The notes under the pieces: generated by a model
The model's input: only the letters and a program-made list of their open reading frames with translations
Told to the model about the DNA's origin: nothing
Database searches by the model: none
Program-made: the position numbers and the translations under genes
Shown: piece after piece, positions 9,463 to 21,625 of the stretch
Numbering within the stretch: position 1 is the stretch's first letter
How the letters are laid out: each line of letters opens with the position of its first letter
Source of the DNA: Oscheius onirici
Lineage: Eukaryota > Nematoda > Chromadorea > Rhabditida > Rhabditidae
Direction of reading: 5' to 3'
Assembly (NCBI GenBank): GCA_932521025.1
Contig: OW051468.1
Location: forward strand, 62,064-126,063
DNA: 64,000 nucleotides

Positions 9463-10297
9463 ATGGACGCTCTACTGCAAATTTTAAAGGCCGGCAGCTC
9501 TGAAGAAGTACGAAAAGCTTTTAGCGATTTGCCAAAATGCCCTCCGGCCGAGCTCATGCTGCCTTTTGTACTTCGAAAATGCCTCCATAAGAAGGAACTC
9601 GACATCAGGATCATTCACTACATCAAGGATTGCTTCAGGTTAGTGCGTTCTGTTCAAAATAATGAAAAACCTTAGAATATTCGTCAATTTGGCTTGTCTG
9701 GGAAAGAAGGACCGAAAACGAGCAGCACAAGTTCATCGTTACGCTCTAGTGACGGAAGCTATTTTTGTTCTCGACCGAGCTACGAATTATCAGACTGTTG
9801 AAGCCGATTTGATGGCAATTCACAAGGAATTCATGGTTAGTTTCGAGAATTTCAACATTTCTGTCGCTTGCTGTGTTTTTCTCACAAATTGGTGGAAAAG
9901 CTTCGCACGGCATGAAAAGTCCCTCGATTATTCTTTCTCAACCTACAACTAAGATCAGATTATATCCGCATGTGTATGCGCTATGAAGCTTCAGAGATTA
10001 ACATTGTTTTCGACCAGATATTCACAATCATTTACGCGTTCATGTGCCCTCTTTAACACCAGAAATCACCGCATTTTTTCCAGGATCGCTATCGTGAGAC
10101 GAAAGAAGCCAAACAGTTCACCTACTTTGCGATGGTGTGTAATCGGCGAACACGGTTAATCAACTTTAAAAAAGAGTAGGATTTATCCTGTTTTGTGACG
10201 AAACATCTTTAGAAGCAAGAGAATGCTGGCCAGCTCGGAACGACGACTAAAACGACACGGACTGGGCTTGCTGAACGAGCTCATTGCCCGAATGTGA
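9463..10297 (+). CDS. Unrecognised 170-residue helical protein
   Basis: Four exons (9463-9638, 9676-9835, 10084-10175, 10213-10297) join in frame; the acceptor CTTTCAG lies seven bases before the ATG. The protein starts MDALLQILKAGSSEEVRKAF and is predicted mostly alpha-helical and basic, ending in a Lys/Arg-rich helix (SSERRLKRHGLGLLNELIAR). There is no signal peptide or membrane segment. I do not recognise the family. It follows the CALML4-like gene by 400 bp on the same strand and may share a transcript. Continuity of frame through four exons and absence of repeats argue that it is a real gene. Confidence 0.7.
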
Positions 10298-10834
10298 AAT
10301 GTTCTTTGTAAATACAGTAAATGTTTTGTGCAAAAAGATTGTTGCCTCGATACAAAACAGTTACGACAAGGATTTGAGGAATTACTGGGTATAAAGACTA
10401 CCCTCCCACAAAGAACAATCGAGACAGATGGAGAGAGGGACAGAAACAGACTGTCTGCGAAGACCATTCTCGAGCGATATTGCTTTTGGTAGAGGCTTGA
10501 CTTTTCGGCAGGTCACAACTTTTTTTGGACCAGTTAGCTTACGGTAGGACACTCACAAAAGTTTCATTTTTTTCAAAAGTTTCAGTTTATACAAAAGTTT
10601 ATTAGAGAGACTATGTACAAGAGTATGCATCAGCTTATTCGATTTTATAAAAATCCAGCCGAATATATGGAAAGTGCACAGAGCTAGAGGGAAAAATGTG
10701 TCTGGAAATGGGGGAAAAGAGACGGATGGAGATTAGCTTTGATACCCAGGAATTGTGCGCGAAAGTATATTATGGATGAGACAGACGGGACGAGGAAAAC
10801 AAAACTTGGATGAGGATGTATTGGCGGGAGGTCT

Positions 10835-13547
10835 TTAGTAAATCTGCTGGAAGATGTCCATAATCACTGGGTCCGAAAAGACATTCATGTCCTTCATCTG
10901 ATGCATCAGAGTGAGCATTTGCGAGGAGACACGCTGAAAAATAGGGTTCAATTTGTTAGGTTTTTATTTATTTTTTTCCATTTTTTTATTTATTTTTCCT
11001 ATCAAAATAGATAGATTAATGTTTTCCACACATTTTAAGACCAAAACCAGCCGTTTATATGGGCTAAAGGCTTAGCTAAGCCTGAAACAACCAAAAATGA
11101 CTTGTGGAATTGTTTTCAAGTGTATTTGATTTCAAGATCACTTTGAACTGCAACATATACTTTTGGTGAAAAAACTCACCGCTACTGAGGTAATAATCAT
11201 GAGAAGATGGCCAAATCTGGAAGTGGCATCGCTGGAGCGGTATCTGGATCGAAGCATAGCGAAAAGGGCCTTTTGAACGGCTTCACGACCAGCTAAAATA
11301 GCTATTATCATTGTCTGAACTCTTCACTTACTCGTCAAGAGATGCGAACTGCTCTCGCCAATTCCTGGAGCATGGGGGTCCAATGTAAGAATAGCTTTCA
11401 CTGCCGCCATCTCGGGAAGAGTCACCTCCATCCGACGAAATGGCAAGACGACCTGTTCGATAAAGTTTCGATGTAGACTCTTGGCTTTGAGCTGAAGGAG
11501 TGTCTCGTTCTCTCCTTCCAACAGAGTATGGTTGGCGGGTATCACGTAGCCTGATGGGAGGCTAATGCTCTCGTAATCGTCCTTTCTGGAAGCCTGGAAG
11601 CCCAAGACGAGAACGATGAATGGAGCCAAGCACTGACGAACCACGGCTACCTGAAAAGTACAGTGTCAATAAGGTTCTCACATCAGGGCTGGGCGAATAG
11701 TTCGCATTCCCATTCGCACTTTCAAAAAATGATTATTCGAAATTCGCATTCGCTTTACTCAGTGCGATGTTGGGGGGCTGTCTCGCGGCGAAAAAGTTCG
11801 ATTTGAAAAATGGTCACTTTGCAAAAATCTTGGCTGAGTATCCAATGTTTGCGTGCTGTAGCCAAATTGATATAGCGTGTAAACATTTGATACTCAACCA
11901 AGATTTTTGCAAAGTGACCATTTTCAAATCGAACATTTTCGCCGCGAAACAGCCCCCGAAATTGCGAATATTAGCGCGGTTTTTTTTAGATTTCATTTTG
12001 AACTCGCGCTTGTGAGTTTCGCTGAATCAGCTGTGTTTTTTTAAAATTCGCATTCGCATTCGCATCAGTTTCGGCTTTGCGAATACATTCGCAATTCGCA
12101 CCTGATTTTACTATTCGCCCAGCCCTGGATCATACTGTTTCTCTGTCTCTGTGCTTTGCAGGCCCTCAGACTGTCTCTCAGTCTCTCTACTCACTCTCCT
12201 CTTACCTTATCATTCAGCGGAACGTCAGCCAACGGTCTCAAAGTATTGACATAGTCCAGCATCAGAACAGAAAGACGAAGAGCATCGTCCCTGATGGCTC
12301 GACTGTCAGCCTCTCCGTTCTTTCCACTAAAGCAGACTGACGTTCTTGAGAAAATCGACGAAGGTTTCTCAACAGCCGCCGCCAAAGACAGATACGAACT
12401 GATGCTAATTTCCGGCTTCAGAGCGGCACAGATATCTTCAATTTCGACCAGTGTGTCCATAATGATGCGGTCAGTTGCCGTCGGTTCGCCTTCGGAATCG
12501 CTATGATAAGCCGAAGGAGGATCCTGCAAAGAACTCTACAGATGACTCAGTTTAGGCATGCCGCCTCACGGCTTTACGTACCGGGTGCTCTGCCGGGCTA
12601 CTGGAAGTGTTCCTAGTGTAGGTAGACTTTCTTGGATTTCTCTGTCTACCGGTCTTGTCCCTGTCTGGCTGGATAGCTGCGGGATCCATGCCAACACTGA
12701 GACACTTGTTGAAGCGACAGGATCGACAGCAGTTACGATCGCCTAAAGTTTAACCGTTTTTAAAAGAGAGAAATTTTGTTCTACTTTGATCAATGACACA
12801 TTGGCGGTCGTGGCGACAGATGTAGTTCTTGCCGCCCTGGACCGAACGACGGAAGAAGCCTTTACAGCCGAAACAGGCCATGACTCCGTAGTGACGACCA
12901 TTGGCTGCACAGCCGCATACCCAGCTGAAAATATGTAGAAGTTTATAGCGACCGTATCCCTATTGTGCATTCTCTGTGTATTAGTGCATTATCGTCCGTC
13001 ATATATCCGGGAGAAGCGCCGCGCAGCCTTTCCGAATATATTGACCTAAAAACTTACGAAAAATCATCAATTTTCAGTCTTCCATATTTTCCCACGCTAA
13101 ATTTGACCGGGGTACAGAGCTCGCTTTAACCAAAGCACAATGTTCAGCCAGGAAACCGGGTCTCACGGTGTCATACTCTGACTTTGATTCTTTGATTTTC
13201 GTTCTCGTGTGATCTCTACTGACAACATGTTCCCTATAGTTCAGGGCGAAAGATCAAAAGACATTTTACATGGCTTTGCGACTGGTTTCCTTCGTGTGCG
13301 AGCTCACAGGAACGCATCAAAGATTTCCGGCGGGGCCGACTTGTTTACGAGTCGGAGAGGGGAGAGAGAGACTAGAGACCAACAAACACAAGAGCAGTTG
13401 TCACAAACAGCACACTTACCACTTGTCGCCGTCCATGTTCTGCGTGGAGCTGCTGCTGGCCTCGTCGGCCAGCTCGGACTTCATCAGCAGGTTGATGGCC
13501 AGAGCTGGCCAAGCTTTGTTTGGTTGCATTTCGGAAAGAAGAGACAT
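10835..13547 (-). CDS. Nuclear hormone receptor, HNF4-like nematode class
   Basis: Seven exons (13547-13420, 12924-12785, 12742-12582, 12523-12206, 11650-11332, 11292-11180, 10933-10835) encode 425 residues. The DNA-binding domain runs from about residue 43: CWVCGCAANGRHYGVMACFG, CKGFFRRS, then CRHDRQC and CCRSCRFNKCLSVGMDP. The codon of the first zinc Cys is split by intron 1 (TG|C). A ligand-binding domain fills the rest, ending in a short helix (VIMDIFQQIY). It would be a ligand- or lipid-responsive transcription factor in the nucleus. AATAAA lies at 10603-10598 on this strand. Intron 4 holds a 444-bp transposon. The P-box CFGCKG and the GMDPAAIQPDRDKTG extension put it among nematode HNF4-related receptors; I could not name the orthologue. 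Confidence 0.92.
11684..12127. mobile_element. hAT-like non-autonomous element with nested foldback
   Basis: CAGGGCTGGGCGAATAG (11684-11700) is mirrored by CTATTCGCCCAGCCCTG (12111-12127). Ends of the form CAGGG(C/T)TGG are usual for hAT elements. Inside, 11776-11957 is a near-perfect palindrome with arms starting AAGTTCGATTTGAAAAATGG. An 8-bp target duplication is not clear here. It sits in intron 4 of the nuclear receptor. ATTCGCATTCGCATTCGCAT repeats lie near both ends. Confidence 0.75.
12980..13140 (-). repeat. Dispersed repeat lacking a tRNA-like module
   Basis: Inverted relative of 18330-18575. Both share AAATTGATGATTTTTCGTAA, TTTTTAGGTCAATA and CTTCTCCCGGATATAT, but here the stretch between the last two is short and lacks the tRNA-like module. 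Confidence 0.7.
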
Positions 13548-14434
13548 CTGGAAGCTGATTTTTGAGAGATTCGAAGAGGAGAGAAGAGAAATTTGAGGAA
13601 TCTGCTACTATCTTTTGCTCTTCCTGCGCCTGACTCCACCCCCAAGCGGAAAAAGCGTACATAACAAGGGCAAAAAAGGTGTGCTTGAACGTGAGCTCTG
13701 ATCTAAAGAGATGAAAAGATTAAGTCTTTGGCCATAGGACGTAGACAATGGGGGATGACTTGTGGTAAGACTAAAAACTAGTCCGGAATTGGATGAGATC
13801 GGAGAGACCGAGAGCAAAGATAACATGGAGCAAAAGAGCGCGATGTGAATGGGGCCAAAGAGTGCGAGAGAGGGGGAGAGACAAGAGAAAACCTCGGGAT
13901 ATTCTGAGACAGCCTTGGGTGGAGCCATTATCTAGAAGGAAACACGCAAACATGCTGTCTGGAAGTCCAATCTGGTACACATGTCTTTAAAAGTTACAAA
14001 GATCTCCGTCTTTCACACTGTCTGTCCTCTTTTCCGCTCAAAACAATCGCAAGTCTAAAAAAAAGAATTGAGGGTAGGGGAGGGCAATTTGCCTCTCTCC
14101 GCAGAGAGTCCTGTGATATTTTCGAAAGGGCGTCGAGTAAACAACATAATGGAGGGAGGAGACATACTATTTCTCACTACAAGTGCAAAGATTGGAAAAC
14201 ATGGGAGAGTCCCGTGAGAGAGAGAGGCATAAATAGGAGGATGAGAGCGAGAGAACAGAAGGTCAAAGGGTCGGAGCAATAGGAGATAGGACAAAGTTTG
14301 CATTTTGCAGAGACTGAGCTGGTAGAAGACAGTTTTTTGAGTTAAATAAAGGTAAGGATAAGACAGGACAGGTTATAGAAACTGGGCTATTTTGGATCTG
14401 TCAAGGATAGGTGTGAGTACAGTAGCACGTTTAC
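13548..14434. other. Upstream region of the nuclear receptor, no gene seen
   Basis: Holds no ORF with recognisable protein or splice structure. GA-rich runs occur near 13850-13880 and 14215-14250. It may contain promoter or 5' untranslated exons of the receptor; I could not define them. Confidence 0.4.
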
Positions 14435-14620
14435 TGTGCCCCCGTTTTTTGGGGTCAAGACGGCATTTTTTGACTTTGTGATGTTCTGCAAAGTTGTAGC
14501 CCCTCATGTCTTCTACAACTTTGCCGAACATCAAAACTCTGAAATATGTCGTCTTGATCCCAAAATACGTGAATACGTAATTGCGTCTTACGTAAGGAGG
14601 GGCTTCTAATAGAGGTTTTA
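14435..14620. mobile_element. Foldback MITE, TACGTAATTGCGT family
   Basis: Arms mirror each other around 14510: GTTCTGCAAAGTTGTAG on the left and CTACAACTTTGCCGAACATC on the right. The right side ends GTGAATACGTAATTGCGT then GGGGCTTCTAATAGAGG. Same family at 15848-16060, 25393-25868 and, degraded, at 48868-49073. Confidence 0.75.
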
Positions 14621-14949
14621 GGGTACGGTACTGGATGGTCTGGAAAAACAAGGACAAAAAAAGAAAAAAATCCAGACTATGGCGTGAGAGTGAAAGAACA
14701 GGACAGATAAGGCTCATGTTGCACAAGGACACAAAACGACTGAAAGTCAAACACATCACGTCACTTGTTCTAGAGAGACGAAAATAGTGCACTATGAGAG
14801 GCAAAATGTTGCCCAGCGGCTACGGTAGTTCTGAAATAACACTATAAACATCAGACGTCTGAACTAAACTTTCAAAGACTACCCGGTGCCAAAATTGGTC
14901 AGAGAGGATCAGAGCCCAGCAAAATATTTTGTGCGGGAAGGCGGAATAG

Positions 14950-15295
14950 GAAGAGATGTCGTGGAAAACACAGTACTACGGTAAAAACACAAGAGCGAAA
15001 GATCACGGATCTCTCGAACCCTTTTGGAAGATTATCAACCATACTATAGTCCATTTCCAACGAATAGCGGCAGTCAGGAAATTCTTTAAAGGTGGAATGG
15101 CACGGGTCCCGACACGAAATTTCCAAAATGACGGCAGCGACGTTGGATTTTATTTTCGTTTGTTCAACTTTGGTGCAAAAAATCGGATTTACGCACGAAA
15201 TTTCAAAATGGCGCGCAAACATGGGTGCCGCTTTTCGTTGGAAATGGACCATATAACCTACTGTAGTTCAGCTGCCTTGCACCTGTCTCTGTAAC
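14950..15295 (+). repeat. Dispersed repeat, inverted relative at 17395-17545
   Basis: AACACAGTACTACGGTAAAA, GATCACGGATCTCTCGAACC and CTACTGTAGTTCAGCTGCC recur in reverse orientation at 17395-17545, where the central 200 bp are absent. The central part is itself an imperfect palindrome (TCCATTTCCAACGAATAGCG versus CGCTTTTCGTTGGAAATGGA). Confidence 0.7.
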
Positions 15296-15847
15296 TACTG
15301 TAATCATGCTTATTAGAGGCTGATCCTCGAGAGGACACAGCTGACTAACATCTAAAAAATAAATATCATAGTACCGTAATCAGACGTAACAGACGGGAGG
15401 AAACCCCGTTGCCAAACATCATGAGGTATTAATAGAGCACGTGAAAAGCGAAAGACTACAGAACTCGGGGAAACCCTTTGGGGAGTGTGGAAGGGATCAG
15501 AGAACGGCAAGTGATCAAAGACCGGGCTCGTTGGGACGAAATCCTAAAAATGACTGGGCACCGCCCCGTGGACTAGGGGCCACGCTAACCGGCAGCCTGA
15601 GCTATGAGCTTTGATGCGCATCATACGCAATTATGTGCAGCAGGCTCTACGAGTGAGAGAGCGGCGGAAAGCAAACAAAGTCGCGCAGCCGCAAGGACGA
15701 GACGCTGGCTTTAAGCAGGGGCAGTCTTTTGCACTTTTGTTGTAAGCCTTGAAAGGATTTTTGAGAGATACAACCAGAGTTCTGCCACGTTGAGAAGCAT
15801 ACAAAACAGGACAGTTTTGCAGATGTGAAGACCCTAAAACCTCGGGA

Positions 15848-16060
15848 GATACGCAATTACGTATTCACGTTTTTTTTGGGATCAAGACGGCATTTTCTGA
15901 CTTTGTGATGTTCTGCAAAGCTGTAGCCCCAGACGTCCTCTACAACTTTGCAGAACATCAAAACGCTGAAAAATGTCGTCTTGACCCTGAAAAAAAGTGA
16001 ATACGTAATTGCGTATCTTACGTAAAGGGGGTCTTCTAATCGAGGTTTTAGGGTAGGGTT
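15848..16060. mobile_element. Foldback MITE, TACGTAATTGCGT family (second copy)
   Basis: ACGCAATTACGTATTCACG near the left end mirrors GTGAATACGTAATTGCGT on the right; central arms GTTCTGCAAAGCTGTAG and CTACAACTTTGCAGAAC. Clearly related to 14435-14620. Confidence 0.8.
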
Positions 16061-17244
16061 TAGAGCTTCGGAAGGTCTAGAAAATGGGCTGAAAGAAGAA
16101 AGCAAAACAGCGAATGTTTTCAAGAGCATTCTGGAGCCAAAAACATTATGAAACTGTCTGCAAAACAGTCTGTAAAGAGACGACTGAAACATGGAGGAAC
16201 CATTCTCGCTCATTGGAAAAGAGACTTTTTTGCGAAAAACACGGATATTTTAAACTGGCGATTCCAGTAGAACTTCAAAGACCGAAAAGAGATATTATTT
16301 TCGATCAAAAAAATAGAAAAACTGCGGTGGACTACATTGCACAAAGAGAGGGTGTGTGTGGTGGGGCAGGCCAGAGAGAGAGAGAAACAGTTCAAAGGCG
16401 AAGGTCACAGGACTTTGACAAACAATCACGTCGAGACGAAAGATGGATATACAGGACTAAGTCATTCTTTCTGTCTCCCTGTACCAAGCTGATCCTCGAT
16501 TGAACTCTCGTTTTCAGTCTTTTTGAAAAGACCAGTTGATGTGAGTCACGGCTATTTTCCTGTCTGACTCAACCAGCATCAGTGATCGCGATCCGAAAAC
16601 AGAAGTCTATCGATTAGGGTCATCCTTTACCCATATTAGAGAGGCTGTCCTTTGATCTGTATCTCGTCCGAAGACCGACTTGACGAGATTTGATGAACTC
16701 TGAGGAGTGACTTTTTCTCCTCTCAGCCTTACGGGACCACTGATCTTTCTTGCAGAGACCAGTGGGCTTGAAGACCAAAAGGGGTGGCTCTTTTGGTCAG
16801 AAGAGGTACAATCTATTCTCAGTCCTTTCAGACTACCGTACACGAAACGTCAGCCAGTTCACTACTACAAAATGATGCAAATTTGCTGACGGGAATTGAT
16901 CTTTCGCTCTCGAAACCAACTACCCGAAAACTTTAACATTATGGAAAACTGGCGATCAAACAAGATCAGACGCATATATTAAGCAATTCATAGACCGCGC
17001 GGGCGACTGGGGGGAGAGAAATGGAGAGAGAGAAGAGATCCGTAAACAGCTAGGAATCCAGAGACTAATGAAGCCCCCCAGTTGGCTGGATGTAAATAAG
17101 AGAAGTAATGCGCCAGAGTTCAAGCTTGAAATTTGTGTTTTCAACACAGACATACACAAATAGGAGCAGAAGAAGAAATCGAAAATTGTGTCTGTGGAGG
17201 GTGTTGTTTATATGCTATAAGTACGAGAAAATAAAAATCTAAGG
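16061..17244. other. Gene-free stretch
   Basis: No supported gene. Contains AG-rich runs (about 16370-16390 and 17000-17040) and only short frames without homology or splice logic. Confidence 0.4.
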
Positions 17245-17672
17245 ATATAGCGCGTGCCAAATCTTCGCCTTACGTATTTTTAATTGGTGGAAATTGCGGC
17301 TATTTTATTCGAATTTCTACTGTATTTTTCGTACGCAACTTTGCGTAACGAAAAGTACGTAAGGTGAAGGTTTGGCACACGCTTACAGCCTGTGCAAAAT
17401 GTAGAGTGCATTTTTTAATTGGTTTTTACCGTAGTAGGCAGCTGAACTACAGTAGGTTATAGTCTTGTTGATAATCTTCCAAAAGGGTTCGAGAGATCCG
17501 TAATCTTTCGCTCTTGTGTTTTACCGTAGTACTGTGTTTTCCGGGACGTCTCTCTCCCATTTTTTTAATTGCTTACAAAAAATTCAGTAGAAATTCGAAT
17601 AATATAGCTCGTCCGCGCGTACGCAATTTCTCGTCAATTAAAAATACGTAAGGCGGAGATTTGGCACGCGCT
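17245..17672. mobile_element. Foldback element interrupted by another repeat
   Basis: AGCGCGTGCCAAATCTTCGC near 17250 is mirrored by TTTGGCACGCGCTTAAA near 17660, and an inner arm pair closes at 17390. The stretch 17395-17545 belongs to the 14950-15295 repeat, so one element appears inserted in the other. A relative is at 62248-62395. Confidence 0.7.
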
Positions 17673-18329
17673 TAAAATGCTATTTTAGACAGAATTCCTT
17701 AAAAATAATGGTGATAAATAAAGTGAGGAGATTTATCATTGTGAAGCGCTTTGAAATACGGAGAAATCCGTTTCGCCACGTAAACAAACACCGAAAAAGT
17801 CGGACACGTAATGTTATGAAACGTGTTGCGTGAGAGACAGTCATGGGGGAGAAGAGAATGAGTCGGGGTCTGGTTCTCCTCTAGACACACCGCCGGCGTT
17901 TACAAATAGTAGGCCGAAATACTAGAGAGAGAGAGAGGAAGTAGATCGATCAAGAGTCGTAATGGCTCCAGTAGTGGGCAGACGGCTGGCTAGCCGGGAC
18001 TAAAGGACGCGAGAGGGTGAGAGAGTGGCAGCGCAACGCAACCGGAGAGAGTGAGACAGCCCCGTTCTTTGCTCCCGAAACGAGAGCGGGGAGAGAAAGA
18101 CCCCGCCCATTGCGCTCGACCAGCAAACTGATCTCTGTTGCCAGTTGTTCAGAGAGAGAGAAAGAGAGTAGTCGATGGCCTGCTCAAATGCAGAGATTAA
18201 AACTGTGGGCGGAGCTTTACTCTGGACGTGATTCTCAATTGTTGATTCATGACCCCACGGCGAGAAAGAACTAGTCTCTCTTGCGGAGATGTGAGACGAT
18301 CTCTGTTGTCAGTTTCAACACGAAAAACA

Positions 18330-18575
18330 GGGCTCTTTAAAGCGAGCGTATACCCCGTTCAAAAAATATGGAAGACTGGAAATTGATGATTTTTCGTAAG
18401 TTTTTAGGTCAATACATTCCCAGAGAAGTTCATAAGAGTTCTGCAGAAAAAGCAAAAAAGATTTAGCCTAAAAGGATTCGAACCTGACCCATATTTAGAT
18501 TTGTTGTCTGATCACTTAGCCACTAGGCCACGCGGAAAGGCCGTGCTGGGCTTCTCCCGGATATATGAAGGGTGA
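18330..18575 (+). repeat. Dispersed repeat with tRNA-like module
   Basis: Relative of 12980-13140 in the opposite direction. Between GGTCAATACATTC and CTTCTCCCGGATATATG it carries an extra approximately 110-bp block with the tRNA-like module described next. Confidence 0.7.
18462..18537 (-). repeat. tRNA-like module
   Basis: On the minus strand GGCCTAGTGGCTAAGTGATC (box A-like) is followed by GGTTCGAATCC (box B) at tRNA spacing. The stems do not pair well enough for a working tRNA. It is probably a tRNA-derived Pol III module inside a repeat. Confidence 0.6.
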
Positions 18576-20409
18576 TAACACTAGTACACGGAGACAATGC
18601 ACAATAGGGATAGAGAGGCAAAGAGACGAAAGATTTGTCCCCTGAAGTTGTGACTTCTGCCGCCTCCTATCTTTGTATCCATATCGTTGATCGATCACCG
18701 AAACTGCAACTCTTTCTGCAACGACTATAGTAATCTCTACGAGCGGTTTAGAACAAAACGATGACTTTCTAGAAAGACTGAAGTTCAAAGTTCGGGGCTA
18801 TTGGTCAGGTGACGCGTCCGGGTCAGGATCTGATAAGAGTTCCAGAGCATTCCCTCTGTTTTGGGCCGAGAACAGTTCTGGGTCAGGGATCAGAGATGGG
18901 AATAATGTATCCTCCGAAATAGACAACCGTAGGGCCACGTCCACTCTTCATTTGAAGAGAAAAACTGCGTAGAAAGTACAGTTCGAACATGACACTCGAT
19001 CTTCGGATTTTTCCCTGCATGACTGGTTTTTTTTGCCTGCAAAATGCCACGAGAAAAAAAGGCGTAAAGCAGACACCAAGAAAAAGAATAAAGGCAGGCT
19101 TTTGGCAGAGAAAGAGGGGCGGGAGGGGCGACCGACTGGCCAGTCGGCTGCGAGCGAAAGATCGTCACCCAAAGATGGTGCTCTCTCTCACATTGTGCGC
19201 GCGGTGTCTGTCTGATCAACAGCAAACAATGCCTGTTTTAGGAGGGGCGACAGAGAGGGAGGCCTTGTAAGACTCACGAATGAGCGCGCGCGAGAGGAAG
19301 AAACAGAGACCCGACCACCCTCAGGATTGGAGCTGGTTTATTGGCTTTAAATGGTGTGGAAATTGAAAGTCTAGCCATGATACGGTAAGATATTGATTGC
19401 GTCACAATTATGAGCCACCCCCTTGTAAAATCTATAGCGGATACGTCCTTCATTTTGGAGTTTCAGCAATTGTTTCATTGTATTTCTCGTGTAGAAAAAC
19501 ACCCGGAAAAAAATTTCTAGCCCATTCTTCGGTTTGTTCAGCGTAGATCCTCAAAAATGCAAAAAACGCGCGCGTCATAATTACCACTCACTTTTGGTAT
19601 CGCACAGAATTATGCACTTCTGCTCATATGTGTCCAATTTTATAGCTGGGAGCTCAAATATTCTCTCTGAGTTGGTATAGACACTTGGTTTAAACAGTAA
19701 ACTTACATGGAGTCCTAATAAAAAAGTCACTTTGAACTGGAGACAGGATCGCGCTGGTGAATCGCTCATAACTCTCTCAGAATACAAGCTATTGGTCTGA
19801 AAATTTGACAAATTGTTCCAGATATTATGGGCGACATGACCGTGGAATATGGGCAGAATACGTGGTGAACCATTTGCAATACAGAGGTCCAAGTTTCGAT
19901 CAAAACACAGTTTTGACCATAACTCTTCAGGATTGCGTCCTAACAAAAAGTTGTCAACTACAATACTTTTTTTCTCATAAAGACGAACATTTTGGCTTTT
20001 GCAAAAAAAGATTTTCGACTTTGGGATCACCCCTAAACTGCGGTTGGAAAATTCACGCTGGAACGACCAGGGTTCGAATCCGAGATTTTTTTTAACGGTA
20101 GCTTTTTACTGGGCTAAGAATCACCCATGGAAATTATCATATTGTGTCGCTCTGCTTTTCGTGGTCTACTAATAATCACAGTGAACTCCCTATCAACAGT
20201 AGGTATGTCCCACGTCAGCGGTTATCTAGCTGATCAGTACTGGAATTGGAAGAATTCTTCGGTTATGTGATCTTTATGACTCTGTCTACAGTACGCCAGA
20301 CAGAATCCCACATATTCCTCGAAATAGCTTCTAATCAAGAGACAGCCCTTCGAAAACACGTCTGACTGTTCAAGAACATCCAAACAATTCAGATCTCTGG
20401 AAGCCCTTT
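18576..20409. other. Gene-free stretch with minor repeats
   Basis: No supported gene. A short segment near 19741-19830 (CGCTCATAACTCTCTCAGAA) resembles protease intron 2 near 4140-4170. A box B-like GGTTCGAATCC occurs at about 20071 without a clear box A. Confidence 0.35.
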
Positions 20410-21625
20410 AATTACCGAAATAATTTTTGGGTTCTTTGATGATACAGCGCTATTTTACAAACTTCCATTGACAAAATAGTCAAATTTTTTGACTTGCTTA
20501 GATTACAAGTTTCTGAGAACAAAATTTTTGTATTACACTTAGGTTCTAAAAACCCTCTACATTTTTACCACGTTAACGGATTTTTAATTGAGAGCCGTAA
20601 CACGGTACGTGACCTTGGTGTCCGTTATGATAATTTGCTGTCATTTAAGCCGCAGTATGAACATATAGTTGAATCCGCAAATGTAGCCATGTTCAGGATA
20701 TTCAGGATATTTCATACAAACTGTCCTAAACTTTTGACTAAACTCTTTGCCACTTATGTTAGGTCGAGAATGGGATTTGGTTCCTTATTATGGAATCTGT
20801 TTTACAAAAAGGATGTAATTTCACTGGAAAAGGTCCAAAAATCATTTTCCAGAATACTGTGGCTTAAATGAAACCCGGGGTGTACCTATTTGGACTTACC
20901 CAGTTATGAAAGACGTCTGAGACTTTTAAGGCTCGTAAATGATATACTGTTCGGTCGTAAAATTATCCTGGGTATGGGTTATACTAAAACCTCTGATCTT
21001 AATCGATTTTGCCCCACCAATGGCCGTACTGTTCAGTTCAAACTGTTGCCTAAACAGTTCTCGGTTAGGTGTATATTCAAGTACCGGTATTCTTTCACGT
21101 ACAGATTATCAAGGCTTTTTGAGAATAGTTGTTTGTCGTCAAGGCTCTTTTTGGGGCATTCTGCTCTTATCCAGTACATAGTTCTACATTCCGAGCGTCT
21201 TTTACGACTTCTAGACGGCTGATACTCAAGAAGAACCTCAAGTGATCTGTTCCCTTCTCCCCCAATCTCTTCCCTTTCCCACAAATTAAGCATGGTAACA
21301 AGGTGTTGCTTGGTTGAAAATAGTTTCTATTACACTAAGATAGGGTGGAGCACTGCCTAGAAAGGTTAATGACTACACTTTCCCTGCCTCTGTTAATGGA
21401 TTCTGACCATTTCACGCATACTGTCTAGATCATAGTGCACCTAATAGTGGCAGGGGGGGGGGGGGGGGTAATGCATAGCAGCCCTGAGTGGTTTGATATG
21501 AGTACATTGGTTTGTGACTGATCATTTGGATTTTTCACTAAACCTTACTCTTTTCATAGCTTTGTATTTACTGAAAAACTTTACTGAAAAGGCAAAATGA
21601 ATATTCTAATTCTAATTCTAATACA
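20410..21625 (+). mobile_element. Remnant of a CR1/jockey-like LINE (reverse transcriptase C-terminus)
   Basis: FFDDTALFYKL (about 20430) resembles the reverse-transcriptase DD motif. A frame at 20494-20871 carries NTVRDLGVRYDN, then YVRSRMGFGSLLWN and SLEKVQKSFSRIL, and continues past a stop as LDLPSYERRLRLLRL to about 21222. This is the usual order of the C-terminal part of a non-LTR retrotransposon. The 3' end GGCAAAATGAATATTCTAAT plus ATTCTA repeats is shared with the repeat at 850-1262. It is 5' truncated with at least one frameshift and an in-frame stop, hence dead. Confidence 0.85.
21453..21468 (+). repeat. Poly-G run
   Basis: Sixteen consecutive G, a likely length-variable and sequencing-error-prone site in the LINE 3' region. 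Confidence 0.9.

Noticed and set aside
14373-14804. 143-codon minus-strand frame
   Set aside because: Runs through a foldback MITE and has no recognisable domain.
20040-20100. Another tRNA-like element (GGTTCGAATCC)
   Set aside because: Box B is good but no convincing box A at the right distance.
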